Notes: generated by a model not told the origin, from the sequence alone. A stretch of DNA of 64,000 nucleotides from Gnetum montanum (GCA_015680685.1 MNCI01022386.1:660146-724145), one strand, 5' to 3'; shown: positions 31,556 through 44,602, counted from the first letter of the stretch. Numbers and translations are program-made.

Positions 31556-34500
31556 GAACATGGGTTCAGTTGTCACCTAACCTTTCTCAGGATCGTCTTT
31601 GATAGACTCATCATGAAAGGTCAGCGAGGTAGGCCTAGATTGCTCAGCTTCGGAAGGAAACATGACAGCATATATCGCTTCCTCCTCCATTGGCAAGCTT
31701 TCATTCACAGATATGGATGTAAGCATGCAGACCATAGCCTCACGGTGTTCCTGGGACGTCATAAGCAGGTCATAGAGGCTCAGTGTTGTATTTTTTTGTT
31801 TGAGAGCCTGTTTGACCTGCGTAAATGCATTGAGGAGGTCCTTCTCTTGGCTGGGTTGTTTATCTCCCTTGTCCTCTTCCATTCGGCCCAAGAGATGAAT
31901 CTCCTGAGGTGGAACGGTGTCGATCGGGGGGTTGTTCTTTTTCTTGCCAAGAGGAGGTGGTTGCGTTTCCGCATCTTTATTCTGTTTCTGAGGTACAGGC
32001 AAAGGCACAGAGGCCAGGGACCTAGGCTTAGGGAAGCCGAGCGTAAAATTATCTTTCGTCACGTTAACATATGTGTCCTCTCCCTTTCGCTTGTCAGGTG
32101 ATGGTTGAAGATTTTGGTTAGAGGTCTGCCCCTGCCTGGGAGGAGTAGCCGGTGGTTTTGGCACCCTAATGATGAAGGGTGCCCTAGGCATGGGCGCAGA
32201 CGAGGCCACGGCTTGGCTGTTGCTACGTGGTTGAGCGGCATTCTAAGAAGGTGCACGAATGATAAAAGGTGGCTTTGAGACATCACTAGCTGTCGATGAA
32301 AGGCTTCCCCCCTGTTGTGAGTTGGTAGGTACACGCAAAACAAAAGGTTGTTTGGGTGGTACTTTCCTCTCACTGTCCGTACTCACTACGTTGATCGTGA
32401 AAGATGCGTCGTTTGCATTCAGCAGATCCTTATATACGTGCAACGCTTAGTTTTCCGAACGCGTTGGATTACTGCCATCTAATTTTAAATGACCATCGTC
32501 GATCATGCGTTGAATGTCGTCTTTCAACACCCAGCAGTAATCCGTGTCATGACCACACAGCTAGTGGTAGTCACAGAAATGGTCCAGCCTGAAAGATTTT
32601 GGAATTGGTGGCTCGTTAGGCAGGGCTAAAGAAAGATTCTTCAGTAGTTCACAATGACGTCTGTGACGCTTTAGAGCTTCTTCAGATACCCTTTTGGGTT
32701 GAATGTATCTAGCCCCTAACAATTATTTCAACAATTCTGAATGTTTTACAGGCAGGGCTGTATACTTTGAGAGGTCTTTACGCTCAAAGTTTGGTTTTGG
32801 CTGGGGAGAGCTTTCAAGGGCAGCTGTGTCCTGGCTAGTGCTACCTGCATTGGCCATGGTCTTAGGAGGCACGGTAGGTGCCTTCTTGTTCTTGTTCTTT
32901 GCGCCTTCAGCCAGCGCAGCGACTGTCGTTGTTGTCGCTTTGCCTTTGTCCTTGCCTTTGTTGTGTGCGTTTTTGTAGGCGACATATGCCAGGTCTTTGC
33001 TGGACTCCGTAGCATCTTGAATGCTTCTAATCTAAGCAAAGGCTTGATATAAGGAGTTTGGGGAAAGGTAATATAGCTTTGACTTGATAAAGTCATTGAC
33101 TGCTCCTTTGAAGATGGCCAGTAAATGTGAGTCTGCGATTGGTTCACGGATTTCATTCAAAGTAGAATTCCAGTGCTGTATGAACTTCTGGACTGGTTCG
33201 AGAGGATCTTGTTTCACTCCCATGAGTTGATCTAACGTGACTTCTGGCTTTAATTTGTATTTAAAGTGAGTTACGAATTGTGTCAGAAGCTCTTCCAAGG
33301 TTGAAATGGAAGAGCGTGGGAGGGCTCGATACCAATCTAGAGCTTTCCCTATCAAAGAAATAGCAAAGACTCTGATAATCGTGTGAGGCCACTACTGCAA
33401 TAACAAGGATTCAGATCTAAAAGTGACCAAGTGAGCATTAGGATCCCCCTCCCCATTATACTTGGTAAAATAAGGTAAGGACATCCCAGGTGGCAACCAC
33501 AACATGGGGACTGCTGGATTAATGGGATCATCTTGGTAAAATTCCATGATCTATACAGTGTCTGAGCTAGCGGCCTTAAGACGCCTTACCTTCTCTGTGA
33601 GGGTTTGAATTAGTAGAAAGGCTTGATCCAGACCTGTTGCTGGAGGTGTCTATGTAGGAAGAGCAGGGGGCTGACCTGGGAAAGCAGGACCAGGTGGTGG
33701 AAATGATGGGATGGTTTGGCTAGTAGATGGTGGGGCGGGGATCCCTGTAGGCAGGGGGGCCTGTGAAGACCACCATCCACCAGTTTGGGAAGAAAGATTG
33801 GCCACCGCCGGCTGCATGGGATAAGGATAGGGATATTGCGGGTTCACCTGTGGAATATGCGTTGCGGGTGCCACTGAGGGTTGCACACCGTACACCACAG
33901 ACTGGTTGTGTTGTGCCGCAGGGTAGGTCCACTGACTCGTGGCCAGCTGTTGAACAGGTATCTGTGGCTGCACGACGGCGGTGATCTACTAGGTTGGAGG
34001 GGGCGGCAAAGATAAGGTTTGTATCGGGCGAGTTGTGGATATGGTTTGGGGTTGGATCTGCGGAATGAAATGGGGCACGGTGGCTGCTGGAACCACCATC
34101 GGAATGCTGAGTACACGTGGTGATGAGACCGCCCCCATGTTATTGTGGGGTACTTGCACTTGCAGCCCAGATGGCTGCACAGTGGCTTGTGGAATGATGG
34201 GGACATGTGTTTGTGCAGTCATGGCTGGATTGAGCGAGGAGGCCTCTCCGTTAAGAGGGAATAATGGGTTGACGTAAGTATGGGAACTAAGAGTGTGATA
34301 CGAATGCTCAGACTTCTGTCATCATCTTCTTCCTCCCCATTCTGGGGTTCTGTCATAGACCGTGCAGCCTGGCTCTTAGCCATGACCAACTGTGTTATAA
34401 TTTCATGTTGCTGGTCTGTTAAAGGGATGATGTCATAGGCTGTTGGGGCGAAATCCTGGCCCCCTCGATGGATCATCTCAAAATTTCGCTTTGCCTCGAT

Positions 34501-34734
34501 TTCGGCTCGGCTAAGGGCAAGCTTCACCTGGATCTTGACGCAGATAAAGTTGTATTCCTCAGGGGTCATGACAGTAAATATTGGGTCCTTTCCCTGTAGC
34601 CTCAATGACCGACGCGATGGTCCCTGAGGTCCTACTGCACCAGGAGCTGACCTGGTGACAGCGATAGGGTTCACAGATGTGGCACCCAAGTCAGTGACGA
34701 CCATGGTGGTTGTGGTTGTGTAAGATGGATCCAT
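31556..34734 (-). pseudogene. TatA gag
   Basis: Starts at the ATG at 34734 (MDPSYTTTTTMVV), about 235 bases after the primer-binding site. Order: N-terminal segment with TPEEYNFICVKIQVKLALSR; a Pro/Gln-rich stretch (33650-34222); the retrotransposon gag domain (IGKALDWYRALPRSSISTLE to IFKGAVNDFIKSKLYYLSP at 33032-33370); a Lys/Ala-rich linker; a zinc-binding segment FCDYH-stop-LCGHDTDYCWVL near 32520-32580, typical of Tat gag; a long Pro/Lys-rich linker (31577-32210). Several single stop codons (for example near 32563, 33029, 33392, 33649) and one shift near 34220. The stop in the zinc-binding segment stands where a Gln is expected. Confidence 0.85.
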
Positions 34735-34969
34735 TGATCACGTAGATTAATTGATAATAAATGATTGGATCTAAGAGAAAAAGCGATGGACAAAGAAGGT
34801 CACGCTTAGGCTTTCTACCCTGCAGGATTCCAGAGGAATCGTTAAGGTAACCGATCTACACCTCACAAACTTTCGTAAACTTTCCTAGAGGTATTACGTT
34901 CACATTTTTGGCAACGCGGGTATAGATCGCTAACAGGGCTACCCATAAAAAATACGAATCGGAGCCTAG

Positions 34970-34987
34970 GCCCTCCTTCTAGCGCCA
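34970..34987 (-). other. primer-binding site of TatA
   Basis: Element strand TGGCGCTAGAAGGAGGG, six bases after the 5' LTR. It begins TGG as expected for pairing with a tRNA CCA end. I did not identify the tRNA. Confidence 0.65.
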
Positions 34988-34993
34988 GAAAAC

Positions 34994-36544
34994 TGTAACG
35001 ACGGAAAATGTCGGCAACTGAAAAATACCAAACAAAATTCCGTGTACACAGTTTTAACCATGGATCTATGCGAGGGCTATGCTAGAAAAACGAATCCATG
35101 GCGTCCTGAACGGTCATGTCGATCAGACAGGGACTTACTAAATCAGTAAACCGATGGAGATTGTGAATATTTCGTGGATCGATTTGATTCAACGCGTCGC
35201 AAAATGAGGGGAAAACAACGTAGACGAATTATAACGATGATAACGCTAACACGATAAGAGGAGGTAGACACGAGAGAAACGTGTGGTTTCAAGATCTACG
35301 CTTTGACTTGAAGAATAAATATTTTGTATACCACGTTACAATGGGGAGACCTCAATTACTTGATGTGAAGCAAACACAAAATAACAAGAAAACTATCGAA
35401 GCAGAAGTACAGAATGAAGTCCGATCTACCTCGTAGGCCAGAGATGGGATGCAAGGAAGGTCAAGTACTGACATCTATCGATCAACTGCTTCTGATCAAT
35501 AGAAACTCACAAACCACACCAGATGATCTCTTGATTTCTGATCTACTCCTTTTGCCTTAGGTAGTCTTTGCTTGAAACTACCGACGATCACCAATGGAGA
35601 AAGTTGTGTCTTCGCCAAAGGGGTAATCGCTCCTGCTGCCAATGCTCAAGAGAAATATCTCTTGTCTCTATTGAAAGATAGTGCTGCCAAATGATTGCCA
35701 GAAAATGCTGCTCTTTCTCTCTCTGTCTAGGTCTTTCCTCTGTTCTGTCTCGTTGCCTCTCTTTTTCTTTGCCAACTGGGACATTTATAGGTTTGACAAT
35801 ATGTGGAGAAGGGATGGCTATGATGACAAGTGTTTCAAACCTTTCAGAAGATCGTTGACTTGATTGTCCTTGTAATAAAATTCATGACTACGCACAATAC
35901 GCGCATTTGCGTATTATGCGTATGGATGACTAATGTGGATCGGGCATGTTCTCAGTTGATTTTGGGCTACATTACGCTGGTACGCATTGCGTCGCGTGTG
36001 AGAGCGTAATAAAGCACAAAAGTAAGAGACTCAAGCTGCTTTACGCTAGTTCACGCTACCGAGCGTAGTGAAGCATAAACAAAGGTTAACTTGGCGATGG
36101 ATTATGCTGCGTACGCTGCGTTGCGTAACGAGAGTAACTTGACCTGTTGCGCTTCCTTTGGATCCTTTTTGACATTTTTGGAGCTCATTACGCTGCTTTG
36201 CATAATAGAGCGTAAATCTGCCCTTGGACAAAAGACTTAGTAGAATACACGAGGGGTCGCGTATTACGCTGCTTAAGCCTCTCTAGATGCCGAAGTAAGT
36301 CGCCTTCTGATACTAGACTATGTTGAACAGAATCACGCTAAGCGTCATTATGCTATGCCGCGTGATATAGTGTACAAAGATAAAACATAGTGATATTGGA
36401 AATCTGCAAAGGAAATCGAAGACTTGATGCTACGCGTCTCTTTGCCTTACTCTGCCTTGTTCTCCCTTCTGGAATTCGGACATGTATTCTTGCCTGATCG
36501 CGAATCTTTGCTTGAGGCCGACTCACAATTTTCACGGTGTTTCA
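34994..36544 (-). repeat. 5' LTR of TatA
   Basis: 1551 bp, TGTAACGACGG...GGTGTTTCA in plus orientation, matching 19126-20675 throughout. Differences are mainly transitions, densest in the first 150 bases. TATA at 35783-35789; GCGTAA motif cluster at about 35880-36378. Followed by target duplication TGTGG. Confidence 0.93.
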
Positions 36545-36835
36545 TGTGGTGCTATAACCATCATATTCTTGATATAATGAGTGTATGAATAGGTGAATTT
36601 AGAATTGTCAATGTTAGATTTGATTTGAAAATTTTGAGCATGCTAGCTTGCACAAGAGATACGAATCTATTGTTTTAATTATAATGTTGATAGTGGTAGA
36701 TTTGTGTGTATTAATTACAAAGTAAAAATTCAACTTTAATGACATAAAATAATGAATAAGTGGGACACATACTATGCACTCCATAAATTACGGTAAACAT
36801 TTATGATTTGAAGCTATTTCTTTGTTATGTGCCTT

Positions 36836-38290
36836 TCGAAGTTGTTGTGAGGATTATTTATATAAAAGAGTTGCACTTGATTGCAAACATAGTGAATATC
36901 AAAATGTCATGATGTTAGCAAAAAAATGTAACGATGATTTAAATGGAGTTCATGTTCTTACTGTTGGTCATAATATTTTATGTTTACTAGTATCAAAAGA
37001 AATGTTTAAATCTTATAATTATAAAGGTATAGTTGTATTGTTTTGTTTAGCTCATAGTATGAATTTTTTCTTAAAAATGTTTACCATTAACTTTTGTTTA
37101 CCTATTAGTTACAAATTGCACCGAGGAGATAAATGTTTTGGATGTATTGAATAAAGAAGGAAATATGTTTAATCTCATCGTTATTAATGAGAAAATAGTT
37201 TTTCAACATAGCAAAGTATGTTAAAAAAGATAGCAAAGTATGTTAAAAATATAGCAAAACATGTTAAAAAAAATAGCAAAGTATGTTAAAAAAATAGCAA
37301 AGTATGTTAAAAATAGCAAAGTATGTTAAAAAAATAAGAATACCCTTAATAGCTAAGTACTTTAATATGATAAGGTTAAGTAATTTGATGTAGTTATATG
37401 TATATATTTTAATATATTTTTTTGTTATTTAGCGATGTCTATTGTTGAAGATAAAGATACTATCAACAAAGTAGTTAAACTTGGAGCATGTTATTATCTT
37501 TTAAAACCTATACTTCTAAAAGATGTGAAAATTGTGGCAACATATAATCAAACAAAATTATTTGAGATATTTGTTTTGTGGAGAAAATAAAGTGGTCAAA
37601 AACAAGGGAAAAATGTTAGAAAAAAAGCAGCAAGAAGATAAGAGCAAAGATTCAAAAAACATTTTTTGTAGTGAAATTGAACAAAGGTTTATGACAAGTG
37701 GGTAAATGCTTCGAATAAATAGTAATATGTTTTATGTATTTTATACATATAGTTGTTTTTTAAAATTTAAAATGTGTTTTCTTTATTTTGGGTTATTATT
37801 AAGTAAGACTTCAAAATAAATAATACATGAACATGACAATACTCAACCTACTTATGTAGATGCACAACATAATGTTTAGGTAAAAATACTATAAAAAAAC
37901 AAAGTGTTATAAAAAATATATATTTGTGTGTAACTTCTATAGTTTTAATGAATATAATCACTCAAAATTATGCAAAAATGTCACTTATCATTGAAGGTAG
38001 AAAAAAATTTACATTTTGATTCTACAAATGTTGATAAAAATAGTATTTATTATGAACAAGTAATAGTAAGAAATGGCAACTCTTTGAAGAAATCATGTAT
38101 AAGATATCATGGCAAATTTGTTGTTAGTGCTACATCAAATGGTCATATAGAGTATAACTTATTAAATACAAATGTTGATCAAACTTATTATTTTTATAGC
38201 CATAATGGAAATCAACATTTGCCAAATGCATATAAAAATAGTAAAGAATCATTGTATGATGGTGAGGATGATATACTAGATGTACGTTAT
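36836..38290 (+). pseudogene. type-B response regulator (ARR-B-like) pseudogene, first part
   Basis: Receiver domain of a cytokinin-type response regulator, followed by traces of its GARP/Myb domain. Exon to 37026: GVHVLTVGHNILCLLVSKEM (relatives have VDDD where this has VGHN) and FKSYNYK; intron; exon from 37109: VTNCTEEINVLDVLNKEG, then FNLIVINE; intron with a minisatellite; exon from 37433: MSIVEDKDTINKVVKLGACY then YLLKPILLKDVKI, the classic HGACDYLLKP block. FCSEIEQRF near 37660 recalls the start of the GARP domain, and QKCHLSLK at 37970 recalls its end (QKYRLYLK). The intron at Y-x-VTTC and the one before MSA match ARR-B genes. Phospho-acceptor region lost; several stops. Confidence 0.7.
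37208..37336. repeat. 21-bp minisatellite in receiver intron
   Basis: Six near-copies of atagcaaagtatgttaaaaa with small length changes in the A run. It lies where the DMDG part of the receiver domain would be expected, so expansion may have replaced coding sequence. Confidence 0.85.
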
Positions 38291-38535
38291 GATTATTTTA
38301 TATGTATAGGCATTTTTTAAAAAGAAATAATATGTTATCTTTATTTAAAACAATTGTCAAATGAGACTCTAAAAAGAATAATACATGGAAGTAATAGCCT
38401 ACTTGTGTAGATGCAAATTGTATTCTTTAGGTAAAAAAATATGAGATGAAGTGTTAAAAGAAAAAATGTGTTTGTATATAAGTTTTGTAGTTTTAACAAG
38501 CATAATGTTTTTAAATTATGCAAAAATATTACTTA
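38291..38535. other. repeated intron piece of the response-regulator pseudogene
   Basis: The AT-rich intron here repeats 37790-37965 (shared: aataatacatg, tgtagatgca, ttatgcaaaaat). With 38512-38540 and 55245-55667 it forms the second copy of an exon-plus-intron duplication. Confidence 0.6.
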
Positions 38536-38540
38536 CCATT

Positions 38541-39379
38541 TAGGGAGCGGTGAGGTACCCCTATGCTCAACCATATGAATACGAGCATTACGCACAATCT
38601 AGTCGAACTCCAAGGACTAACTACTTATGCGCCTTCACAGAACAAGGATGGGTTAGGCGATCATTATCTTCCCAAGCTTACTCATATGGCACGATTTTAT
38701 GGTCAAGTAAACTTGAGGTATATGATTTTTATGCTTTTTTATGTTTTATGTCCTAGTGCTAAAAAGGGAAGAAGTGAATTAATCAATAACTAATTTAAAT
38801 TAACTAATTAGTTAGGTCCTAACTAGTCCTAACACCAGCATCTGCTCCTACTTTCTGTACACATCTTGAACCAGTGTAATACTCCTGGGATTACCAAACA
38901 CTAATTGTTACTGGGTTACCAAGTGTTCCATGCATGCTCAAAGTGGTCGTACTGAGTGTGCTTACTTGTGAAAATTCATGAATCAATAAAAGAAAAATTA
39001 ATTAACTAATGAAAGCATTAAAGAACTGTAAATAGCATTAAGGGTAAGAGATAAGCTATTCTAAATGCTGCAAGGTTTATCAAAATGTTCATCTTTATTT
39101 CTAGACACAAGGTGAGTACACAATGCTCAAATAAACATCTATTCACTTTATGACTCCTACTACTGGCACTTAGAAATAATTCAAACTCTAAGAGGAAGAA
39201 ACTACAAGAGTTCGAGTAAGAGACTAACAACTAACTGCCAAACCAAGTGTGCTTGCCTCCTATTTATAGGCAATGAGACAGGTCCCGATATAGAATTTCT
39301 AATATCGCATGGCAAGATTCAATATTGTAGATGCAATATCATGGACACAATATCACAGCCCCGATATCGCAACTCATCA
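38541..39379 (-). repeat. 3' LTR of F1c
   Basis: 839 bp, from TAGGGAGCGGTGAGGTACCCC (decayed TGATGAGTGGCGAGG) to CTCATCA. Pairs with 54413-55244. Confidence 0.9.
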
Positions 39380-41459
39380 TACCCTCATGACTGAATGAAA
39401 ACTCATCCTCGAGTTCCTTACATAATATTTGGAAGGTATGGGATTATTGACTAAATGAAAACTCCTCCATGACATGGGATGACAAACTTAGAGTGCCCGG
39501 GGAATGGATCAACAAATATATTATAGCATTGGTGTTCATGCCCATTGTGGTGAACATTGTACATAGATGACATCCAAACCCTCATTCGATAGCTTGGAGA
39601 GAGAGAGAGAGAAAATGAGACGCATTGTTGCCGATGTCAAAACTGTGCACACCGTTGTTCAATCATAGCTACATTTCCAAACTTGTTCCTTGCATAAGCG
39701 CTCTAGCTTTAGTCCATCTTAATTGCTTCCTCCTATCCCAATTCATTGTTCATGTAATCGTAATCTGCACACACGACACACTCATGGATTAACAAGGGTA
39801 GATAAAACCTAATGTAGCTGATACCTTGCCTCAATATAAAGCACATTGGCTAGGTTGTGGGTATGGTAGATACTTACTGAGAGGTTTATGACTAATAACT
39901 ACCCAAGGTGTAGGGGTAAGATAATTATGGAATGGAAAAATTTGCGACAAGGCCCCCACAACTACAAGTGAACCTCTGGTAGTGATAGGGTGGAAAACAT
40001 TAAAGAACAAGAAGGATAAGAGAGAAAAAATGGTGAAGCCAATAAAACAAAAGCAAAAATGGATGTCATTGATGGGGTGAATGTGAAATAGTTTATTGCG
40101 AGAAATGTTGAAGGGAAAGAGCTTAATAATTGCACCAAAAAGGAATACTAGTGGGTCCTCCCCAAAGCAAGCTCATGCCTTCAATGCCCTAACAAACCTA
40201 CAAACCAAAGAGTTTGTAGGCTCTTGGAATGGCATATAGAAACAATAGTTAAAATCTTACCCACAAGTGTTTTACCAAGGACTAACAATGCATTGACCAA
40301 GATATAGACTCATCGTAAAACTAGCAATGAGGTGGAATGTGGAAAGCAATACAGAAAGAGGGGAGAGAATGGAATGGAGTCTCAAAATTAAGGTAGTGTA
40401 AAGTCCCTTATGTAATGTGTGGTTAAGGTAACTTAATAAAATTTTGTCCAAATCTAGATTCAAGTATCCACATCCAGTGACCTTGCATCAACACACTTGG
40501 CCAATCCATCCTCTCGAAGTAACAAGAATGCATCCATAGAGCCACCACCATCCCAACAAGAGAAGAAGCAAGAAGTGAGAAAGGGTCCTAGTTAGAGGGA
40601 ACCTTTAGGCATGGGTAACATGTCTTTCTAGTGCCATAACTAGTGCTTGTAGCCCATGTTTCTTTATTATGTCTAAGGGGTATGCTTTGAAATCTCACCA
40701 GTTGTTTTGTTTTGTTTTTATTTTTGAATGTGAGAACCACACCATGCAAAGACTTATTTGATTTAGTCAACTCCCTAAGATTTTGTTAAGAGCAGGATTG
40801 CGAAAAACCTATGAAAAACATCTATGTATGCAAGAGAATAGCCAACACAAATGCATTGAATCCCCTTGAGGTCTGAAGAGTACTAAGGCACCAATTCATT
40901 AATAAGTTTTCTTAGAAAAGGGACAGTACATTTTCAAAACAAAGGAGATCATAGAGTTGCATGGATAATTGGGTGACATGGACTCATTGCCTATTTTATC
41001 AAAAGAAACCATATCTTAGCATCAACAATAAATGTCAATGGTAAAAACCAAACATTAGCAATCAACACTTATTATAATACAACCCACCATCATGAGCACT
41101 TATTATGTGACGAATAAGAATAAATCAAACAAAGAAATAGTAAAAATGTTAATGATGGTGTAAAACAAAAATAGGTAAAGATGAAAAATGTGTAAAACAA
41201 ACAAGGCAAAAGAAATAAGGGCTTAGAATGGTTAGCATTGGTGGCGTTCTCCCCTACAACTGAATTGGAAGGAGGAGATCCGAAATAATGAGCAAGGTTG
41301 TCCACCAGAAGAGGTAGTATTAGTACTGGTTGTTTTAGGCTCATGGAAGGGTTTGGTTTGCTAGATGTTGGCCAATAACTTCTTATTTAGGCTTTCAGGT
41401 TTGTAGTTCATCATGGCCCCTAAAGAAAAAGTTTCATGAATGATATAAGGTCCTTCCCA
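39380..41459 (-). other. F1c 3' non-coding region
   Basis: Starts with a decayed polypurine tract (taccctcatgact), then homologues of the F1b/F1e 3' region in the same order: GA tract near 39600, 'cctccccaaagcaagctcatgcc' near 40158, an A-rich tract near 41155-41210, and the block GCTCATTATTTCGGATCTCC (minus strand, near 41290) that marks the far side of the pol deletion in F1b and F1e. No gene. Confidence 0.7.
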
Positions 41460-42500
41460 TAGCATTTGAAATTTAGTTCATTGGGGAACATGTGTGGGAT
41501 TCCAATAAAGAACCTTATCTCCCAGTTGGTATTTGACTTTCCTAATCCCAAGGTTATGACATTTTTTGTTAAAGGCCTTGTGCAATTCATTAGATGACAG
41601 GGTAGCTAATCGATTTCCATTTAGCAAGTTAAGGTTCATTAGCCATTCTTTTTGTGCTAGATTGAGGTCAAGGTTAAGGTCACATGTTGTGGATAGTGTA
41701 TGAAGCTTCGCTTGAATAGGAAGCATTAGTAGTTTAACATACACTAACTCATAGGGAGAGTAGCCTATAGGGAGTTTCCATATGGAGCAGTATGCCCAGA
41801 GAGCATCAATCAATTTGGTGCTCCAATCTCGCCTATACTTGCTAATGGTTCATGTCAATATTTTTGTGATCTCCCTATTGGTGACCTTGGCTTGACCATT
41901 CACTTAAGGATGATATGGTGCAGTCAATTTGTGCTCAACTCCTAAGCGTTGCATTAACTTTCAAAAAGTCAAACCTGTAAAGTGTGTACAATTATTAGAA
42001 ATAAGTGCATGAGGCACACCAAACCTTTTTACGATTTTTTGTTGAACAAATTGTGCAATAGTAGATGATGTATAATACATAACAGTAACTACTTTTGCCC
42101 ACTTGGTAAAATAGTCAACAACAACAACAGTGTAGGCTTTTCCATTCGAAATTGATGTAATAGGCCCCATAAAATCAATTCCCCATATGTCGAAGGGTTC
42201 TAAAGGTTGAATCCATTGTTACAGATCCTCCATTCTAGTAGTCATTCCCCCATCACATTGGCAGCGCTCACAAGACTAAACAAAATGATGAGCATCCCAG
42301 AAAAATGTAGGCCAATAATATCCCACAAGAAATATTTTTATGGTTGCTCATCTCCCCATGTAATGATGCCCACAAGGGCCCTCATGAGTGTCCTGGAGAA
42401 CTTGCAATTGATCTACATCAGGAACACACCATCAAACCAAGCCATCAAGACATACCTTATAAAGGTGTTCGTTGATTTCCATGAAATACTTGGCTCAGAG
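41460..42500 (-). pseudogene. F1c integrase
   Basis: Recognisable in order: HHCC finger remnants near 42230-42420 (GYYWPTFFWDAHH, CERCQCDGG), GIDFMGPITSISNGKAYTVV at 42150, RFGVPHALISNNCTHFTGL at 41970, an ANGQAEV-like stretch (VNGQAKVTNRE) near 41890, and the C-terminal part ALWAYCSIWKLPIGYSPYEL at 41800 with QLGDKVLYWNP near 41520. The second Asp of the catalytic triad is Asn and the Glu is Lys, so the enzyme is dead. Several stops. The family role is cDNA integration. Confidence 0.85.
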
Positions 42501-42569
42501 AAGAAAATGTTGTTTCTTTTTAATGTCTAACCCTTATGGTGTTTCTTGTATCAGAAGATAAGTGAGAAT

Positions 42570-43722
42570 GCTACTATATCAATTTGTATCAGTGGGTAAG
42601 TGATTGTTTATCACACCTGCAAAGAGGAGTTCATTAAGGAAATGGTCATAAATTAGATATTCATCCTCTTTGTTGTCCCATTGCAATCGAGATAAATGAT
42701 CGGCAATAACATTCTCAGTGCCTTTACAATCAATCATCGTAAGATCAAACTCTTGTAAGATCACAAGCCATCATATGATGCAAGGGCTCACCATTGGTTT
42801 ATTCATTAGGAATTGAATTGCACTATGATCTGTATGTACAAATATCTTATAGCCCAATATATAGTGCCTAAATTTTTCTAGTGTAAACACAACAGCCATT
42901 AACTCTTTTTCTATTGTGATGTAATTGAGTTGTGCACCAGCGATACTTCAACTTGCACAGTGGATGTAATAGGGACGTTTTTGGTCATGTAATTGTGTAA
43001 GTACAGCTCATATGACAAAGGTGGATGCGTTAGTCATTATGTGGAATGGTTTGAACTAGTTAGGACCTTGTAGAATAGGCATTTCTACAAGCTTCTATTT
43101 TAAGGTTTGATGGCTAGCTCACATTCCTTGGTCCATTTAAAAGGTATTTCCTTCTTTGTTAGTTTTACTAAAGGTTTTACAATCCTTGAAAAGTTCTCAA
43201 TGAAGTGTCTATAATAGCTAGTATGTCCAAGGAATGATTAGATGTCTTTTACAATTTCAGGTTCCCGAGTTATTCCTTGGATGACCTTAATCTTTTCAGG
43301 ATCTACTTCTATCCCTATTTGTAAAATCTTGTGCCCTAATACAATGCCTTCTTGGACCATTAAATGGCTTTTTTGCCAATTGAGCCTTAAGTTAATTTCT
43401 ATGCATTGTTTTAGTACTTGCTCTAATTACTCCAATGCTTGTTCGAAGTCTACTCCATAGGTGGAGAAATTTTCTATAAAGACCTCCACACCATTTCCTA
43501 TTTGCTACTGAAAGATACTTAGAACCAAATGTTAAAACGTTGCTAGGGCATTGCACAAGCCAAATGGCATCTACTTATATGCAAATGTCCCCCAAGGACT
43601 TGTGAATGTAGTCTTGGCTTGGTCTTCTAGTGCTAATTGAATTTGATTATATCCACTTAGCCATCCAAAAAAATATAGTAGTGATGCCTTATAGTGGTAT
43701 CTAAGAGTTGGTTGATGAATGG
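42570..43722 (-). pseudogene. F1c reverse transcriptase (3' part) and RNase H
   Basis: Continues the RT started at 50515-50960 on the other side of F1d. GWLSGYNQIQLALEDQAKTTF at 43680, SPWGTFAYK and MPFGLCNALATF at about 43560, then FIENFSTYG near 43480 where an active enzyme has Asp-Asp, so the catalytic pair is lost. LRLNWQKSHLMVQEGIVLGHK follows near 43340. RNase H ends with LTMIDCKGTENVIADHLSRL at 42680-42740. Many stops. Confidence 0.85.
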
Positions 43723-44602
43723 TGATGAGTGGCGAGGTACCCCTACAGTCAACCATACGAATATGAGCATTATACATGTGATCTGGTCAAACTCTATAGA
43801 TAGACTAGTTATGGAATCTAGACAGTTAGCCTTAGGTCGCAGTTCACTATCTTCCCACCTGGACTAGTATTATCTTTGTCATGTATGGTTTAGTCTAGAG
43901 TGAGGTGTAATGGATGTCTAATCTAATGCTACTCTTGAAGGCAATGGAAAGTAGTATTATCTAAGCTAAGGGAGAAAGGGTAAGAGATCTAAACTAGCCT
44001 AAGTGCATGAGCATCCATTCCTTGATTATCTGTACACATCTTGGACTTCATGCATGACTACCACTAGGATTACCAAGCTTAGATCCTAGGTATGCCACTA
44101 GGTTACCAAGTAGTCACACTTAAATGCTCATAATCAAGTCGTACTCATTTCGCATTTTAGCATGAGATAAGGGTGAGAGAGATTAACTAGGAAAGTAGCA
44201 AATAATAATTAATTAAATAATTAAACAAAGTGAATGCTACAATGATGAAGTAATCTCGATCTTTATTGCCAATCATGTGCGTGTCCAAGTACATCACACT
44301 CAAATAAAGGATGTTGTACAATTACATTCACCACACTGCAGGCATACATTGGAAAATATTCTAACTCTAGAGGGATAAACTACCAGAGTCTAGCTACAAT
44401 CTAAATCTCTAATTGCTCAAACTGGGAAAGCTACCTCTTATTTATAGACATTGAGGTAGGCCACGATATCGCGTATGTGATATCATGTCGGCTGAGATAT
44501 CGCGTACATGATATCGCGTCGGCTGTGATATCACGTACATGATATCATGTCGGCTAGGATATCACATACATGATATCATAGCCAATAGCACACGACTCAT
44601 CA
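43723..44602 (-). repeat. 3' LTR of F1d
   Basis: 880 bp, TGATGAGTGGCGAGG...CTCATCA. The GATATCGC palindromes at 44462-44583 are mostly decayed to GATATCATG/GATATCACG. Confidence 0.93.

Larger units (their letters stand above)
19121..36549 (-). mobile_element. TatA: Tat/Ogre-like Ty3/gypsy element with antisense gene
   Basis: A complete 17.4-kb minus-strand element flanked by TGTGG (19121-19125 and 36545-36549). Order in its own direction: 5' LTR 36544-34994, primer-binding site, gag, protease, a 5.2-kb interval holding an opposite-strand multi-exon gene and a hairpin array, reverse transcriptase/RNase H, a second archaeal-type RNase H, integrase, a second hairpin array, polypurine tract, 3' LTR. 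Large size, dual RNase H and an interrupted protease-RT junction are features of the Tat (Ogre/Retand) lineage. The LTRs (1550 and 1551 bp) are alike over their whole length with scattered transitions, so insertion is fairly recent. Several nonsense codons disable it. Confidence 0.92.
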
